Positions 47,301-59,300 of a DNA stretch of 64,000 nt are shown in pieces. The translations under genes were made by a program, and so were the position numbers. A model generated the notes under the pieces. It was not told where the DNA came from. It did not search any database and saw nothing but the letters and a program-made list of their open reading frames with translations. How positions within the stretch are numbered: position 1 is the stretch's first letter; every line of letters starts with the position of its first letter. The stretch covers positions 29,520,501 through 29,584,500 of the forward strand of contig NC_092323.1 of NCBI RefSeq assembly GCF_036785885.1, written 5' to 3'. The DNA comes from Coffea arabica. Lineage: Eukaryota > Streptophyta > Magnoliopsida > Gentianales > Rubiaceae.

Positions 47301-50300
47301 GGCTTGCCAAAAATCTGTTTTGAAAAGGATAAAATTTGTGATGCATGTCAATTTGGAAAGCAAACAAAAGTTTCTTTTAAACCAAAAAAGTGTGTTTCAA
47401 CTTCTAAACCTTTAGAACTCTTGCATCTTGACTTATTTGGTCATACTCAAATCACTAGCTTGGGAGGTAAGAAATACTGCTTTGTGATTGTGGATGATTA
47501 TTCTAGATATACTTGGGTGATATTTCTTGCTCATAAGGATGATGCCTTCAAGAATTTCACTTCATTGTTTGCTAAAGTGCAAAATCTGATTGGCTTAAAA
47601 ATTGTTAGGATTAGAAGTGATAATGGAACGGAATTCAAGTATTGTGATTTTCCAGATTTCTGTGATCATAATGGCATAACACATGAGTTTTCAATTGCAA
47701 GAACTCCACAACAAAATGGTGTTGTAGAAAGGAAAAATAGGACACTACAAGAGGCTGCTAGAACTATGTTAAGTGAATGTAGTTTGCCAAAATACCTTTG
47801 GGCTGAAGCGGTAAACATTGCATGTTATGTGATGAACAGAATCCTTTTGAGACCCATTTTGAATAAGACATCTTATGAACTGATTTTTGATAAAAAACCT
47901 ACGGTTGGATATTTCAAAGTCTTTGGTTGTAAATGTTTTATTTTAAATTTAAAGGAACATCTTGGTAAGTTTGAGAAAAAATCTGATGAAGGAATATTTT
48001 TGGGTTATTGTGAGAACAAAAGAGGATATAGAGTCTTTAATAGAAGGACTCTTGTGATAGAAGAAGCCATTCACATAACATTTGATGAAACTAATGATGA
48101 TAATTCCAAAAGGTCGTGTGAGGATGATGATGTAGGTATTCGTGAAGGAATGGAAAAGCTGAAAATTGGTGACGAAGGAATTTCTAACCAGCAGCAATGG
48201 AAATGATGGATGAAGCTCATAATGATCAAGAAAAGGGTGATGAAGATGAGAATGATGATTCAGTCAAAGACCTTCCTAATGCTTGGAAATTCAGCCAAAA
48301 TCATCCAAGAGAGTTTATAATTGGTGATCCATCCGAAAAGGTAAAGACTCGTTCTTCATCTAGAAAATTGATAGACAATTTTGCTTTAGTTTCTCTTTTT
48401 GAACCCAAAAATATCAATGATGCTTTAAAGGATGATAACTGGATTTTGGCTATGCAAGAGGAACTTAATCAATTTGAGAGAAATAAGGTTTGGACACTTG
48501 TTGATAGACCTCAAAATCAACCTATCATTGGCACAAAGTGGATATTCAGAAATAAATTGGATGATAAAGGTGTTGTTGTAAGAAATAAAACCAGATTAGT
48601 TGCTAAAGGATATGCACAAGAAGAAGGAATTGATTTTGATGAAACATTTGCTCCCGTAGCGAGATTAGAATCTATTAGAATGTTTCTTGCTTTTGCTTGT
48701 TTCAAAGGTTTCAAATTGTTTCAAATGGATGTTAAAAATGCCTTTTTAAATGGTTTTATTGATCAAGAAGTATATGTGGATCAACCCCCCGGTTTTGAAA
48801 ATACAAAATTTCCAAGTCATGTGTTTAAACTATCTAAAGCATTATATGGTTTAAAACAGGCTCCAAGAGCTTGGTATGAAAGGTTAAGTGGTTTCTTGAT
48901 TGAAAATGGTTTCAAAAGAGGTTTTGTGGACACCACACTTTTTACTAAGCAAGTGTTAAATGACCTTCTTATTGTGCAAATATATGTTGATGATATTATT
49001 TTTGGTGCTTCTAATGAGTATCTATGCAAGGATTTTTCCACCACTATGCAAAGTGAATTTGAAATGAGTATGATGGGAGAATTAAATTTCTTCCTTGGAC
49101 TTCAAATACATCAAGCCCTTGAGGGAATTTTTATAAATCAAGCAAAATATACCAAGGAATTGCTGAAAAATTTTGGCATGGAGGACTCAAAGCAAGTTGG
49201 AACTCCTATGTGCACTTCTACAAAACTTGACAAAGATGAAGAAGGTAATCATGTGGATGAAAAGCACTATAGAGGTATGATCGGAAGCTTACTCTATTTA
49301 ACCGCAAGTAGACCTGATATTATGTTTGCTGTTTGCTTGTGTGCTAGATTTCAATCTTGTCCAAAAGAATTACATTTGAATGCTGTTAAAAGGATTTTTA
49401 GGTATTTGAAAGGCACATTAGACTATGGTCTTTGGTATGCTAGATCTAGTGAGTTTGCACTATATGGATATTCGGATGCTGATTTTGGAGGTTGTCGTGT
49501 GAATAGAAAGAGTACTAGTGGAACTTGTCACTTTCTTGGTAATTGCTTAGTCTCTTGGTTTAGCAAGAAACAAAATGCAATCTCTTTGTCTACAACCGAA
49601 GCGGAATATATTGCCGCTAGTGCATGTTGTGCTCAACTTTTATGGATGAAGCATACCTTGAATGATTTTGGATTATCATATGACTGCATGCCTATATTCT
49701 GTGACAATACTAGTGCTATCAATTTGACCAAAAATCCAATTCAACATTCTAGGACAAAGCATATAGATATAAAGCATCACTTTATTCGCGATCTTGTTCA
49801 AAAAGGTGAAGTATGTGTAAATTATGTTTGTTCTAAAGATCAATTTGCTGATATTTTTACAAAAGCTTTGCCATTAGATCAGTTCATTCATCTAAGATCA
49901 AAATTAGGGATAATCAAAAAATCATCTTAAAATTTTTCAAAGCCTTCGGACGTCCGAAAGAAGATGAACGGACGTCCGATAATGTTCTTCAGCTATTTTT
50001 TCCAGAAAACACCTGTTCGGACGAAGATGTCGGACGCACGACTTCGTTCGGCCGTCCGACAGTGCAACGGTACACTTTTTAAAGTAACTTTCTTCCTCAT
50101 TTGCTTCAAACTCTTCTTCTTCTATTTCCTCTCGGACGAAAACTCTCTCGTCTCTCACTCTCAAATTCATACCATTCTGAAGCTCTCATTCCCAAATTGA
50201 CTCAACCAAAATTTTTCCTGATCGATTGTGACTCGTTTCTCCTGATCATTTCACCGAATCGCATAACATTTCGCAAATTTCCAAATTTCCCTCAAAACCC

Positions 50301-53300
50301 TACTTTCTCATAACCGCTCTGTCAAATCTTGTTCAAGGCCTTTTTGTCCCAAAATTTCTGTGCGATTCACTTCCCTACTACTGTGTGCATCATTTGCATC
50401 CTTCATTCCATACATTTCACACAATGGTGAATCTAAGAGGAGGAAAGGTTACTGCCGGACGCAAGAATCCACTCAGGGATGAGGATGAGGATCTTCCTAC
50501 GGTCAAACGTTCATCCAAACGCTTCAAGAGAGGAGCCGTAAAGGGTCAAATGTCGCGGACTACTCCACAACCCACCTCTCAGCCTGAATCTAGACAGGGA
50601 ACCTCTTCTCAACCGCCTCTAAAATCAGCCACACTCCCTACATTCTTTGATGATGCTGCAAAAGACAAACACTCCTGGATATCCCAGAAAGGTGTCATCC
50701 CTCAACGAACTGTAAACTCTTCTGAATTTCGCCACATAGGTTTAGAATCTATTCTGAGTCTATTTGCTTTCCAGAAATGGTCACATCTCATTTCTATGCC
50801 CAATGTCTATTATCCTGAAATGCTGCATCAATTTTTTGCCAATCTTAGGAAAGGCACTGACCAAACTGAGATCATGTCCAGGGTTAATGGGGTAGACTTA
50901 GTCTTTGATTCTGAAACTGTGAATTTTATTTTAAATACTACCATTGAACGTGGATGCAAGGATAAAATTACAAATTTCTTTTCCTATGAAGAGCACCCTA
51001 CTGCTGATAATCATTTTGTTGGGGCTAAAATGTTGACTTATTTTAAAAGAAGTTTTTCCTCCCCTGCTGATGCTAAACTGAATGATCTTGCTCCTGTGAA
51101 TCTAATTGCCTTTTCAATCATTTCAAACCTGCTTGTACCCACTGATGGCCATAGAACTGATGCAAACAAAATGGAGTTGTATCTCTTTTACTGTTTTCGA
51201 GAAAAAATTCGTATTGATTTTGGTTTTGTCATGTGCAAGTTTTTACTTCGCTATGCCACTGATTCTCACAGAAAATTATCTTATGGAAAGTTTCTTCAAA
51301 AAATTTTTGAGTTTTACAAAGTTCCAATTCTAGGTGTTTGTCCCAAAGAAGCATTTTCTTATGCCTTTACCAAAGGATATTTTGAAAGGAAAAATCTTGT
51401 TTTTAAAGATAATCTGTGGGCTTATAAGGGGGCATCATCTAGTGAACAAAGGTCTAAGACTGCACATGATCCTTCATCTGTTTCACTCACTCCCATTCAT
51501 CCCAGGAAGTCTGCCACTAAAGCAGCTTCCTCCTCCAATGATGAAGTGATTGAGTTCTTTCGTGAACTCAAACAGCATGTTCTTCTTCTAGAACATGGTC
51601 TAATGCTCACCATGTCCTCTGAGCAACAAACAGCCTTCCTAGACAAAAAGAACCTTCTTTTTCCCCCACCTGTGGTTGAGGAAGTTTCCCATGACAAAGA
51701 GCCACACCCCACTGATCCAAGCTCATCAATTCCAGACCCTGGTTCATCAACTCCTGTGACTCCTCATAGCCCTTCCACATCAGATAAAGGCAAGGCACCA
51801 GTTGAAGAGGCTGCTGAAAATGATGAAGAAACTGAAGAGGAGGACCTCTCCCAATATCAGCTCTCTCGAAGAACACCTGGATCCACATAGTTCACCATTT
51901 AGGACATTTGCATTTTGTTTGTCTATTTCATGTGTTTGTGGTGTTCAACAATGGATATGTAGATGAATTCAACATTTGGTTATGATTATGTTTATGTTTC
52001 TTTTGGTACTGTTTGATAGATGTTTAAGTATTTTGAATGATGATTGTATGGATGTAATGAATTTTTTGGTTTGCATTGACGAATGTGTTTGTGGATGAGA
52101 TGGATGTGATTGATTGCCTTCTTGTGATGACAAAAAGGAGGAGAGGACTGGATTGATTGATGATTGATGATGTTGGATTGATTGATTGATGATTTGATTA
52201 AATTTGGATTGGCTGATGGATTGAATTGGTAAAATGTTGGATGTTGGCTGCTTAATTGTCATATTTTGGATAATTATTTAATTCGGTTGGGCAGCCAAGT
52301 GAGGGGGAGTTTTTCAAAAAATTTTATGATTCACTAAGTAAGGGGGAGTTCTTGTCTATTGAGAAAGGGGGAGTTTTTATTGCAATCATCAAATCTCATT
52401 TCAAACCTTTGTTTTGTCATCATCAAAAAGGGGGAGAATGTTATTCTTGGTTTTGATGATCACAAAGGACTTTGAAATGTTTATCTAACTCTTTTCAAAT
52501 ATAAGTGTTTTTTGCCTATCAAAGAATCAGGTACGAATATGTCAAGAAATGAAAATCAACCAAAAGAAGAAGCAAAAACAGGACACTCATGTCGGACATC
52601 CGAAGGAATCGGTCGGACGTCCGAAAGGATGAAGAACATCAAGAAGGAAATTCTGTCGGACGATCGTGAGGAAGCATCGGACGTCCGGATGGATCGGACG
52701 TACTCGTCGGACGCACAGTGATCGTGTCGGACGTCCTAAAAATTCCACGAAGATTTGATAACTCTCTGGACAACGTTCGGACACAGAAGCTCGGACGATA
52801 AAATCCCATCGGACGTCCGAACAACAACTTGACTGATTTTCGGACGATAGGATCGGACGATGACTAAGCCGTCGGACGTCCGACAGCCCCAACGGCTAGC
52901 TGACTCTTCGTCTGCCTTCTATCCGTTGGAAGTATTAATGAATCCCATTTTTGGTTCCCTTTAAATACAAACGATTCTGATTCAGATGACGACTTTTGCA
53001 CACTTTGTCTACAAGATCTCAAGAGATATTTTAGCTTGAAAATAGTCTCCAAAGCTAGATTTGTTCTCCAAGTGGTGTGAATTTCTTGTGAGCATTTCTT
53101 TTGTGATTGAAAGTTTCTTTAGTGTAGCTTTGTTGAGGGTTATCTGAGTGATTGTAAAACTTCTTAGCTTGACTAAGTGAGGCTTAGGGCAAGGAGAAAG
53201 TGCTCCCTCCATTGTACATCTAGTTGATCATCTTTCATCAAAGAGAAGTTGCTCAACCTAGTGATTGGTCTTCAAGTTTGAGGAAAGCTTGGTAGACAAT

Positions 53301-56300
53301 CGGTTTGATATTCTATCTTATTCTTTTTTGTTTAATAAAATTCTCATTGCTTATCTATACTTGTTTTTCGAATCAATATTGCTCTCTTCTTCTAATCTAC
53401 TTGATTGATCATTACTAGAAAAGAAGGTAAATTTTTATTAAGCAAAAATTGCATAAATTTGATTAAGATTTTAATCAACCTAATTCACCCCCCTCTTAGG
53501 TTGTCTTTGGGCCTTACATAATGAACCTTGGGGACTGTTATATGGAATCTTGTAGTATGAGAGACTCTCGATTCCAGTATACTCGAGTAATACCACAGTG
53601 CAAGTGTTTGGAGTTCGGGCCCGGTAGGGGTATGTTGGGTGGAAGGAATGGAAGTAAAGTAGAGTCTACGGTTTGTTACTTTTAAATATTGACGGAGAGT
53701 CAATGAGGTTAGATCAAGAATGCAAACGAGGAAAAGGGCCCTTGAGAGCCGCCCGTATCCTTTTTATCTCCACCATTAATGTGTGCCTTTGCTTACTTTT
53801 GATGAATTGAAATGAAAAGCTTTATGCTTATGTGAACTTTGCTGATTGAGTGGTATTATCTCACTGGGCGTAAGCTCACCCTATTCCTTTTGTTTTCCTT
53901 ACAGGAAAATAAATACTTTTGGACTGCAATTGATAGTTGGTTGCCGAATTGAGTTAGTTGGACATATCTTTTGTATAGCTCATTTATTGAAACCCTGAAT
54001 GTACTTTTGGGGCCGTTTCTCTTTTGATTTGGCAAACCAGACATGTATCCACTTTTGAATACTTTTGTATGCCACTTTAGCTTGTATCTGCTAAATTTTA
54101 ACATGTAAATATTTGCTTGATGATTGTTGGGGTTTCGACGGGTCGGTTACTATTCATGGCCGACTCCGGTTTTATTTTTTTTTTACTTTGACATTTTGAC
54201 TTGTTTATGCGCGTTTGTAAGATCCGAAACGTATTAGATCGCTCTAAACTGAATCGTTAGTCCTGGCGAGAGTTAGGCAGGCAATCCGCTAACCCCTTTG
54301 GTTCGCCTTAGGGGAAGGTGGGGCTGTCACAACTTAGAAGTAAGAACACCTACGGGTAACCAAATTTTACTTGCGAATGAGGTGTACAGAAATTGTGATA
54401 TTTGGGTTGATGAACGGAAATTGGTAGTCGACCTCATTAGTCTAGCCATTAAGGGGTACGATGTTATTCTAGGTATGGATTGGCTAGCTCATTACCATAC
54501 TCGGGTAGATTGTAGGATGAAGGTGGTAGAGTTTTGCATACCAGGTGAGACAACTTTAAAGTTAGACGTAAGGGGTATGTTAGCCTCATCTGCGCTCATT
54601 TCGGGAATAAGGGCTAGGAAATTGCTTAGTCGTGGGGCATGCGATTATTTAACTTTTCTAGTTAACACTCCAGGAGAAAAGATTAAGTTGGAAGACATGC
54701 CGATAATCAGTGAATATCCGGACATATTTTTGGAGGAGTTGGGGTCACTGCCACCCGAAAGGGAGATTGAATTTAAGGTTGATCTAATACCCGGAACTAC
54801 TCCCATTTCGAAAACCCCTTATCGAATGGCACTTGCTGAGCTTAAGGAGTTAAAGGTGCAATTGCAAGACTTGCTAGAACGGGGATTCATACATGAGAGC
54901 GAGTCACCATAGGGAGCTTCAGTGCTATTTGTTAAAAAGAAGGACAGGAGTTTAAGGTTATGCATTGATTATCGAGGGTTGAATGCAGTAACTGTTAAGA
55001 ATAAATACCCATTGCCCCACATCAATGAGTTGTTTGATCAATTACAATGGGCTGTGGTGTTTTCTAAATTGGACCTTCGATAAGAGTACTATCAATTGAG
55101 AATTAGAAAGGAGGATGTACCAAAAACGGCGTTTAACACTCGATATGGGCATTTTGAGTTTGCGGTAATGCTTTTTGGCTTAACCAATGCCCCAGCGGCA
55201 TTCATCGATTTAATGCATCGAGTGTTTAAACCTTACTTGGATAGGTTTGTAGTGGTGTTTATTGATGATATCCTAGTATATTCGAAGTCAAGGGAGGAAC
55301 ATGAACAACACTTGCGAATAGTGTTGCAAACCCTAAGAGAGCACCAATTGTTCACTAAGTTCAGCAAGTGTGAATTTTGGCTGAAAAAGTAGCGTTTCTA
55401 GGTCATATAATTTCAAAGGATGGGCTTGCTGTAGACCCGGCGAAAGTGGAAGCTGTAGCCAAATGGAAGCGGCCAGAGAATCCCACAGAGGTGCGAAATT
55501 TTCTAGGATTAGCAGGGTACTACCGCTGATTTATAAAGAACTTCTCGAGAATTGCAGGACCCTTGACTAACTTGACAAAGAAACAAGGAAAGTACATTTG
55601 GGATGTTAAGTGTGAGAGTAGTTTCCAAGAGCTTAAGAAGCAATTGACCATGGCTCCAGTATTAGCTTTGCCCAATGGGAACGATATTTACACGGTTTAC
55701 ACCAATGCTTCGACAGAGGGGCTAGGGTGCATGTTGATGCAAAATAGGAATGTGATTGCCTATGCATCTCGGAAGTTAAAACCTCATGAGCAAAACTATC
55801 CAACCTATGACTTAGAGCTTGCAGCTGTTGTATTTGCCTTGAAAAAATGGCGACATTATCTATATGGAGTGACTTTCGAGGTATATTGGGATCACAAAAG
55901 TCTTAAGTATCTGTTTTCTCAGAAGGAGATAAATCTAAGACAACGTCGGTGGGTGGAGTTCTTAGAAGATTATGATTGTACGATTAACTATCATCCCGGA
56001 AAGGCCAACGTTGTAGCAGATGCTTTAAGTCGAAAGGCTCAACTAGCAAGTTCCATGGTGGGAGAGTGGAGCTTGTTAGAAGATGTATGTGAGTGGAAAC
56101 CTCGTCTGGAACCGAAAAAGGTGATTTTTGGAAATATTGAGGTGAAGTCGACACTGTTGGATCGGATTAAAGATGGCCAAGTAAAGGACCCAATGGTGCA
56201 AAAGTGGGTGGAAAAAGTGAAGAAAGGGGAGTTGCCTAACTTTAACCTAGGTCCTGATGGAATCTTAAAGTTCCGAAATCGTGTCGTTGTACCTAGGGAT

Positions 56301-59300
56301 GAGGAGTTAAAGAGGGAGATTTTGGAAGAATCTTACCGCTCTAGGTACCCAGGGAGTAATAAGATGTACCAAGATCTCAAAAGTCTGTATTGGTGGGATA
56401 ATATGAAGGCGGAGATTGCCCAATTTGTACAAAAGTGTCTTACGTGCCAACAGATGAAAGCTGAGCATAAAAAACCGTCAGGTCTGTTACAGCCATTAGA
56501 GATCCCTGAATGGAAATGGGAGCACATAACAATCGATTTTGTATCAGGGTTGCCACGAATACAAAAGGGGCATGATGCGATATGGGTAATAGTGGACCGA
56601 TTAACTAAGACCGCACATTTCCTGCCAGTAAATATGAAATATTCTTTGGAGAAACTTGCCAAACTTTATATGGATGAAGTGGTGAGACTACATGGGGTAC
56701 CAGTGAGTATTGTATCTGATAGAGACCCTAGGTTTGTATCTCGATTCTGGCAGAAATTGCAAGAGGCTCTAGGAACTAAATTGAACTATAGTACAGTGTA
56801 TCACCCACAAATTGATGGACAATCTGAGAGAACCATTCAAACTCTTGAAGATATGTTGAGAGCCTGTATTGTGGATTTTGGAGGAAGTTGGAGTCAATAC
56901 TTAACCTTGGTTGAATTTGCATATAACAATAGCTATCATTCCTCTATTCAGATGGCCCCATATGAAGCCTTGTATGGACGACGGTGTCGATCTCCAATCC
57001 ATTGGGATGAAGTAGGAGAGAGAAAGATTATAGATCTGGCTACAATACCATGGGTTGAGGAAGCCTACGAAAGGGTAAAGGTGATCCGCCAGAAACTTCA
57101 AATAGCCCAAAGCCGACAGAAAAGTTATGCCGATCATCGGAGGAAGGATTTGGAATTTGAAATAGGAGATAAGGTGTTTCTTCGAATTACCCCGTTGAAG
57201 GAAAGATTAGAGCAGGAAAAGGGAAAAAGTTGCAACCACGATACATAGGACCTTTCAATATACTCCAGCGAATAGGAAAGGTGGCTTATCGACTTGAGTT
57301 ACCAGCTAGTTTGTCTCGGATCCATGATGTTTTCCATGTTTCTTTGCTTAAGAAATATCATCCGGATCCGACTCACATTTTGCCACCAGAAGATATTGAA
57401 CTCGATGAATCTTTAACCTATGAAGAACGACCCATTCAAATATTGGATCGGAAGGTGAATGATCTGAGAAACCAGCAGATTCCATTAGTAAAGGTTCTAT
57501 GGAAGCATCATGAAGTGGAAGAAGCAACCTGGGAGCTATAAAAGGACATGCAAGAGAAATATCCCGACCTGTTCACGACGAAAGATATGAATTTCGAGGT
57601 CGAAATTCTTTTAAGGGGGAGAGAGTGTGAAGACTTGCAAATTCCTTATATTTTTCTTAAAAATGCCCTTTTATTTGGGAATTATTCATTTATTATGGCC
57701 CTACTACCCAATCACCCTACAATAAGTGTAAATGAATATAGAAGTAAGGGTTTCGTTGTCCGTTTTCAAGATAGAGCGAATTAGGGTTTTCACATTTTTC
57801 CGTAGTGTGACTATTCGGTACGGACTGAGGATCAAATTTGGTAGGTAAGAGTGACTTTTGGATGAGGAAATATTATATGATTTGAAGTGATAATAATAAG
57901 TTAGTGATTAGAAGGTAAAAACCCTAGTATACGTGATTTAAGAAAAAACGGCTCAAACCGACGGGTATCGATCATTATCGATTGAACCCACCACTTGACC
58001 ACCACTTCTCTACCACCACATACCCTTGATATTTTTTAAAAATATCTCTCTCATCCTCAGCCATATAGCCGAAATATGTGGGCCAAAATGCAAGGAAAAG
58101 AAAGTAAAATTTGGATGGTTTTGGTGGTGACAAGTGTTGGTCATCTATGGTCCCTTGACCAACCCTTTTGTCTTGCCTTCTTATCTCTCATTTCAGCTCA
58201 TTTCCCTCATTTTCTTTCTGTTTTGGCTGAGAGCAAGGAGAGGCAAAAGAGTGAGGAGAGTTTTCAATCTTCTACCTTGAATCCAACCTTTTGAGTGCAA
58301 ACAAGAAAAACTAAACCGATTAATCACTAGTTTGGAAGCTTGGGAAGCTTAAAGAACCAAAAATTTCAAGGAGAGGTGAAGGATCATTCTTGCAAGCTCT
58401 TGTCTTGAGGTATAATGGCTAATCAACCTTTCTTTCTCCATTAATCATGATTAAGTTGGGTATTAATGTTAGTATTGTGCTTGTGATGCTTGTTCCAAGT
58501 GATTTTGATGATTATATGGATGACTTTTGAGTTAGGGTTTCTTGTGGGTTAGGTGTTGTATGATGTATACATCTGGTATATAATCTTGTAAAGGAGATGG
58601 TAGTGGTAGTTTCAAGGTAAAAATGTGAATTATAACTTGAATATAGCAAAATTCCAGATTTCTGGAAATTGTAGTTCTAGTTCTACCCGATTCCATTTCA
58701 TCATGTTAGAAGCCGAATTAGGCTTAGCACAAAACATGAAATTTGTATAGAATGACATTTTATGGTTGCCTACAAAAGTTCAGCTCAATCGGAGTAACGT
58801 AGCCTATGAAAAGATGAAAATACCCTGACTGCCCTAGGAGTAAAATCAGCGGACAGTTTTGACAGTACACTAAGTTGGTTGCGTTTGTTCACCTAGATAC
58901 GTACTGAACTAGCTTTTAGCCAAAACATGAAAGTTTTATTACTTTGTCTTAGCTTTTCAACGCCTCTGAGAACGTCTTAAACGGACTTTGGTAGCTTGCG
59001 ATATGGCCATTTTAAGATAGTGTGGTTAACTGGTCTACCAGTAGGAGATTGGCTCTGTGAATTGGGAATTTGAATGGGTTACACTAGAAATTGGACTAAG
59101 TGATCTTCATCAAAATTGTAACCCTTTGTCTTAGCTTCGAAACGGTTTAAGTTACACCTCAATCCGATAAGCGTAGCCTCAGTTGTGTCCGTTACGCAAA
59201 ACCACGTCAAATCTGTCTTTCGCTAGACTTCATTTCCGCACATGTCGTTAGCTTGATTTTTGTACTTGTATTACCTTGAGCCTATTGAACGGCTATTGAA

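Larger units (their letters stand above)
43931..53518 (+). mobile_element. Copia element 2 (Sirevirus-like), full length, TSD TAATG
   Basis: A 9588-bp element with LTRs 43931-45011 (1081 bp) and 52439-53518 (1080 bp), about 15 differences by eye (1.4 percent). Perfect duplications TAATG flank it (43926-43930 and 53519-53523). It is the innermost layer of the nest. It is closely related to Copia element 1 in coding regions and LTR ends but keeps a 638-bp gag segment that element 1 lacks. Pol is damaged (TAA at 46135, frameshifts near 46780 and 48180), while the third ORF is intact, so mobility would depend on helper proteins. Confidence 0.94.
41995..54331 (+). mobile_element. Nested solo LTR (LTR-D family) with TSD ACTTA, itself split by Copia element 2
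   Basis: Starts TGTGAGAGCCCG (41995), ends GGGGCTGTCACA (54331), flanked by perfect duplications ACTTA (41990-41994 and 54332-54336) within the protease coding region of the outer Gypsy. Without the Copia insertion it is about 2.74 kb, like the solo LTR at 12055. It has the donor CTAAG/GTAAGTT (42624/42625), the hairpin (43733-43762) and the acceptor TTTCCTTACAG/G (53904/53905). It is the middle layer of the nest. Confidence 0.92.

Noticed and set aside
54298..54336. Start of the pol frame inside the LTR end
   Set aside because: The methionine and first residues are read from the nested LTR and its TSD; the natural Gypsy coding sequence resumes at 54337.
56333..56662. A 109-codon minus-strand ORF in Gypsy integrase
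   Set aside because: Shadow of the integrase zinc-site and core coding frame on the plus strand.
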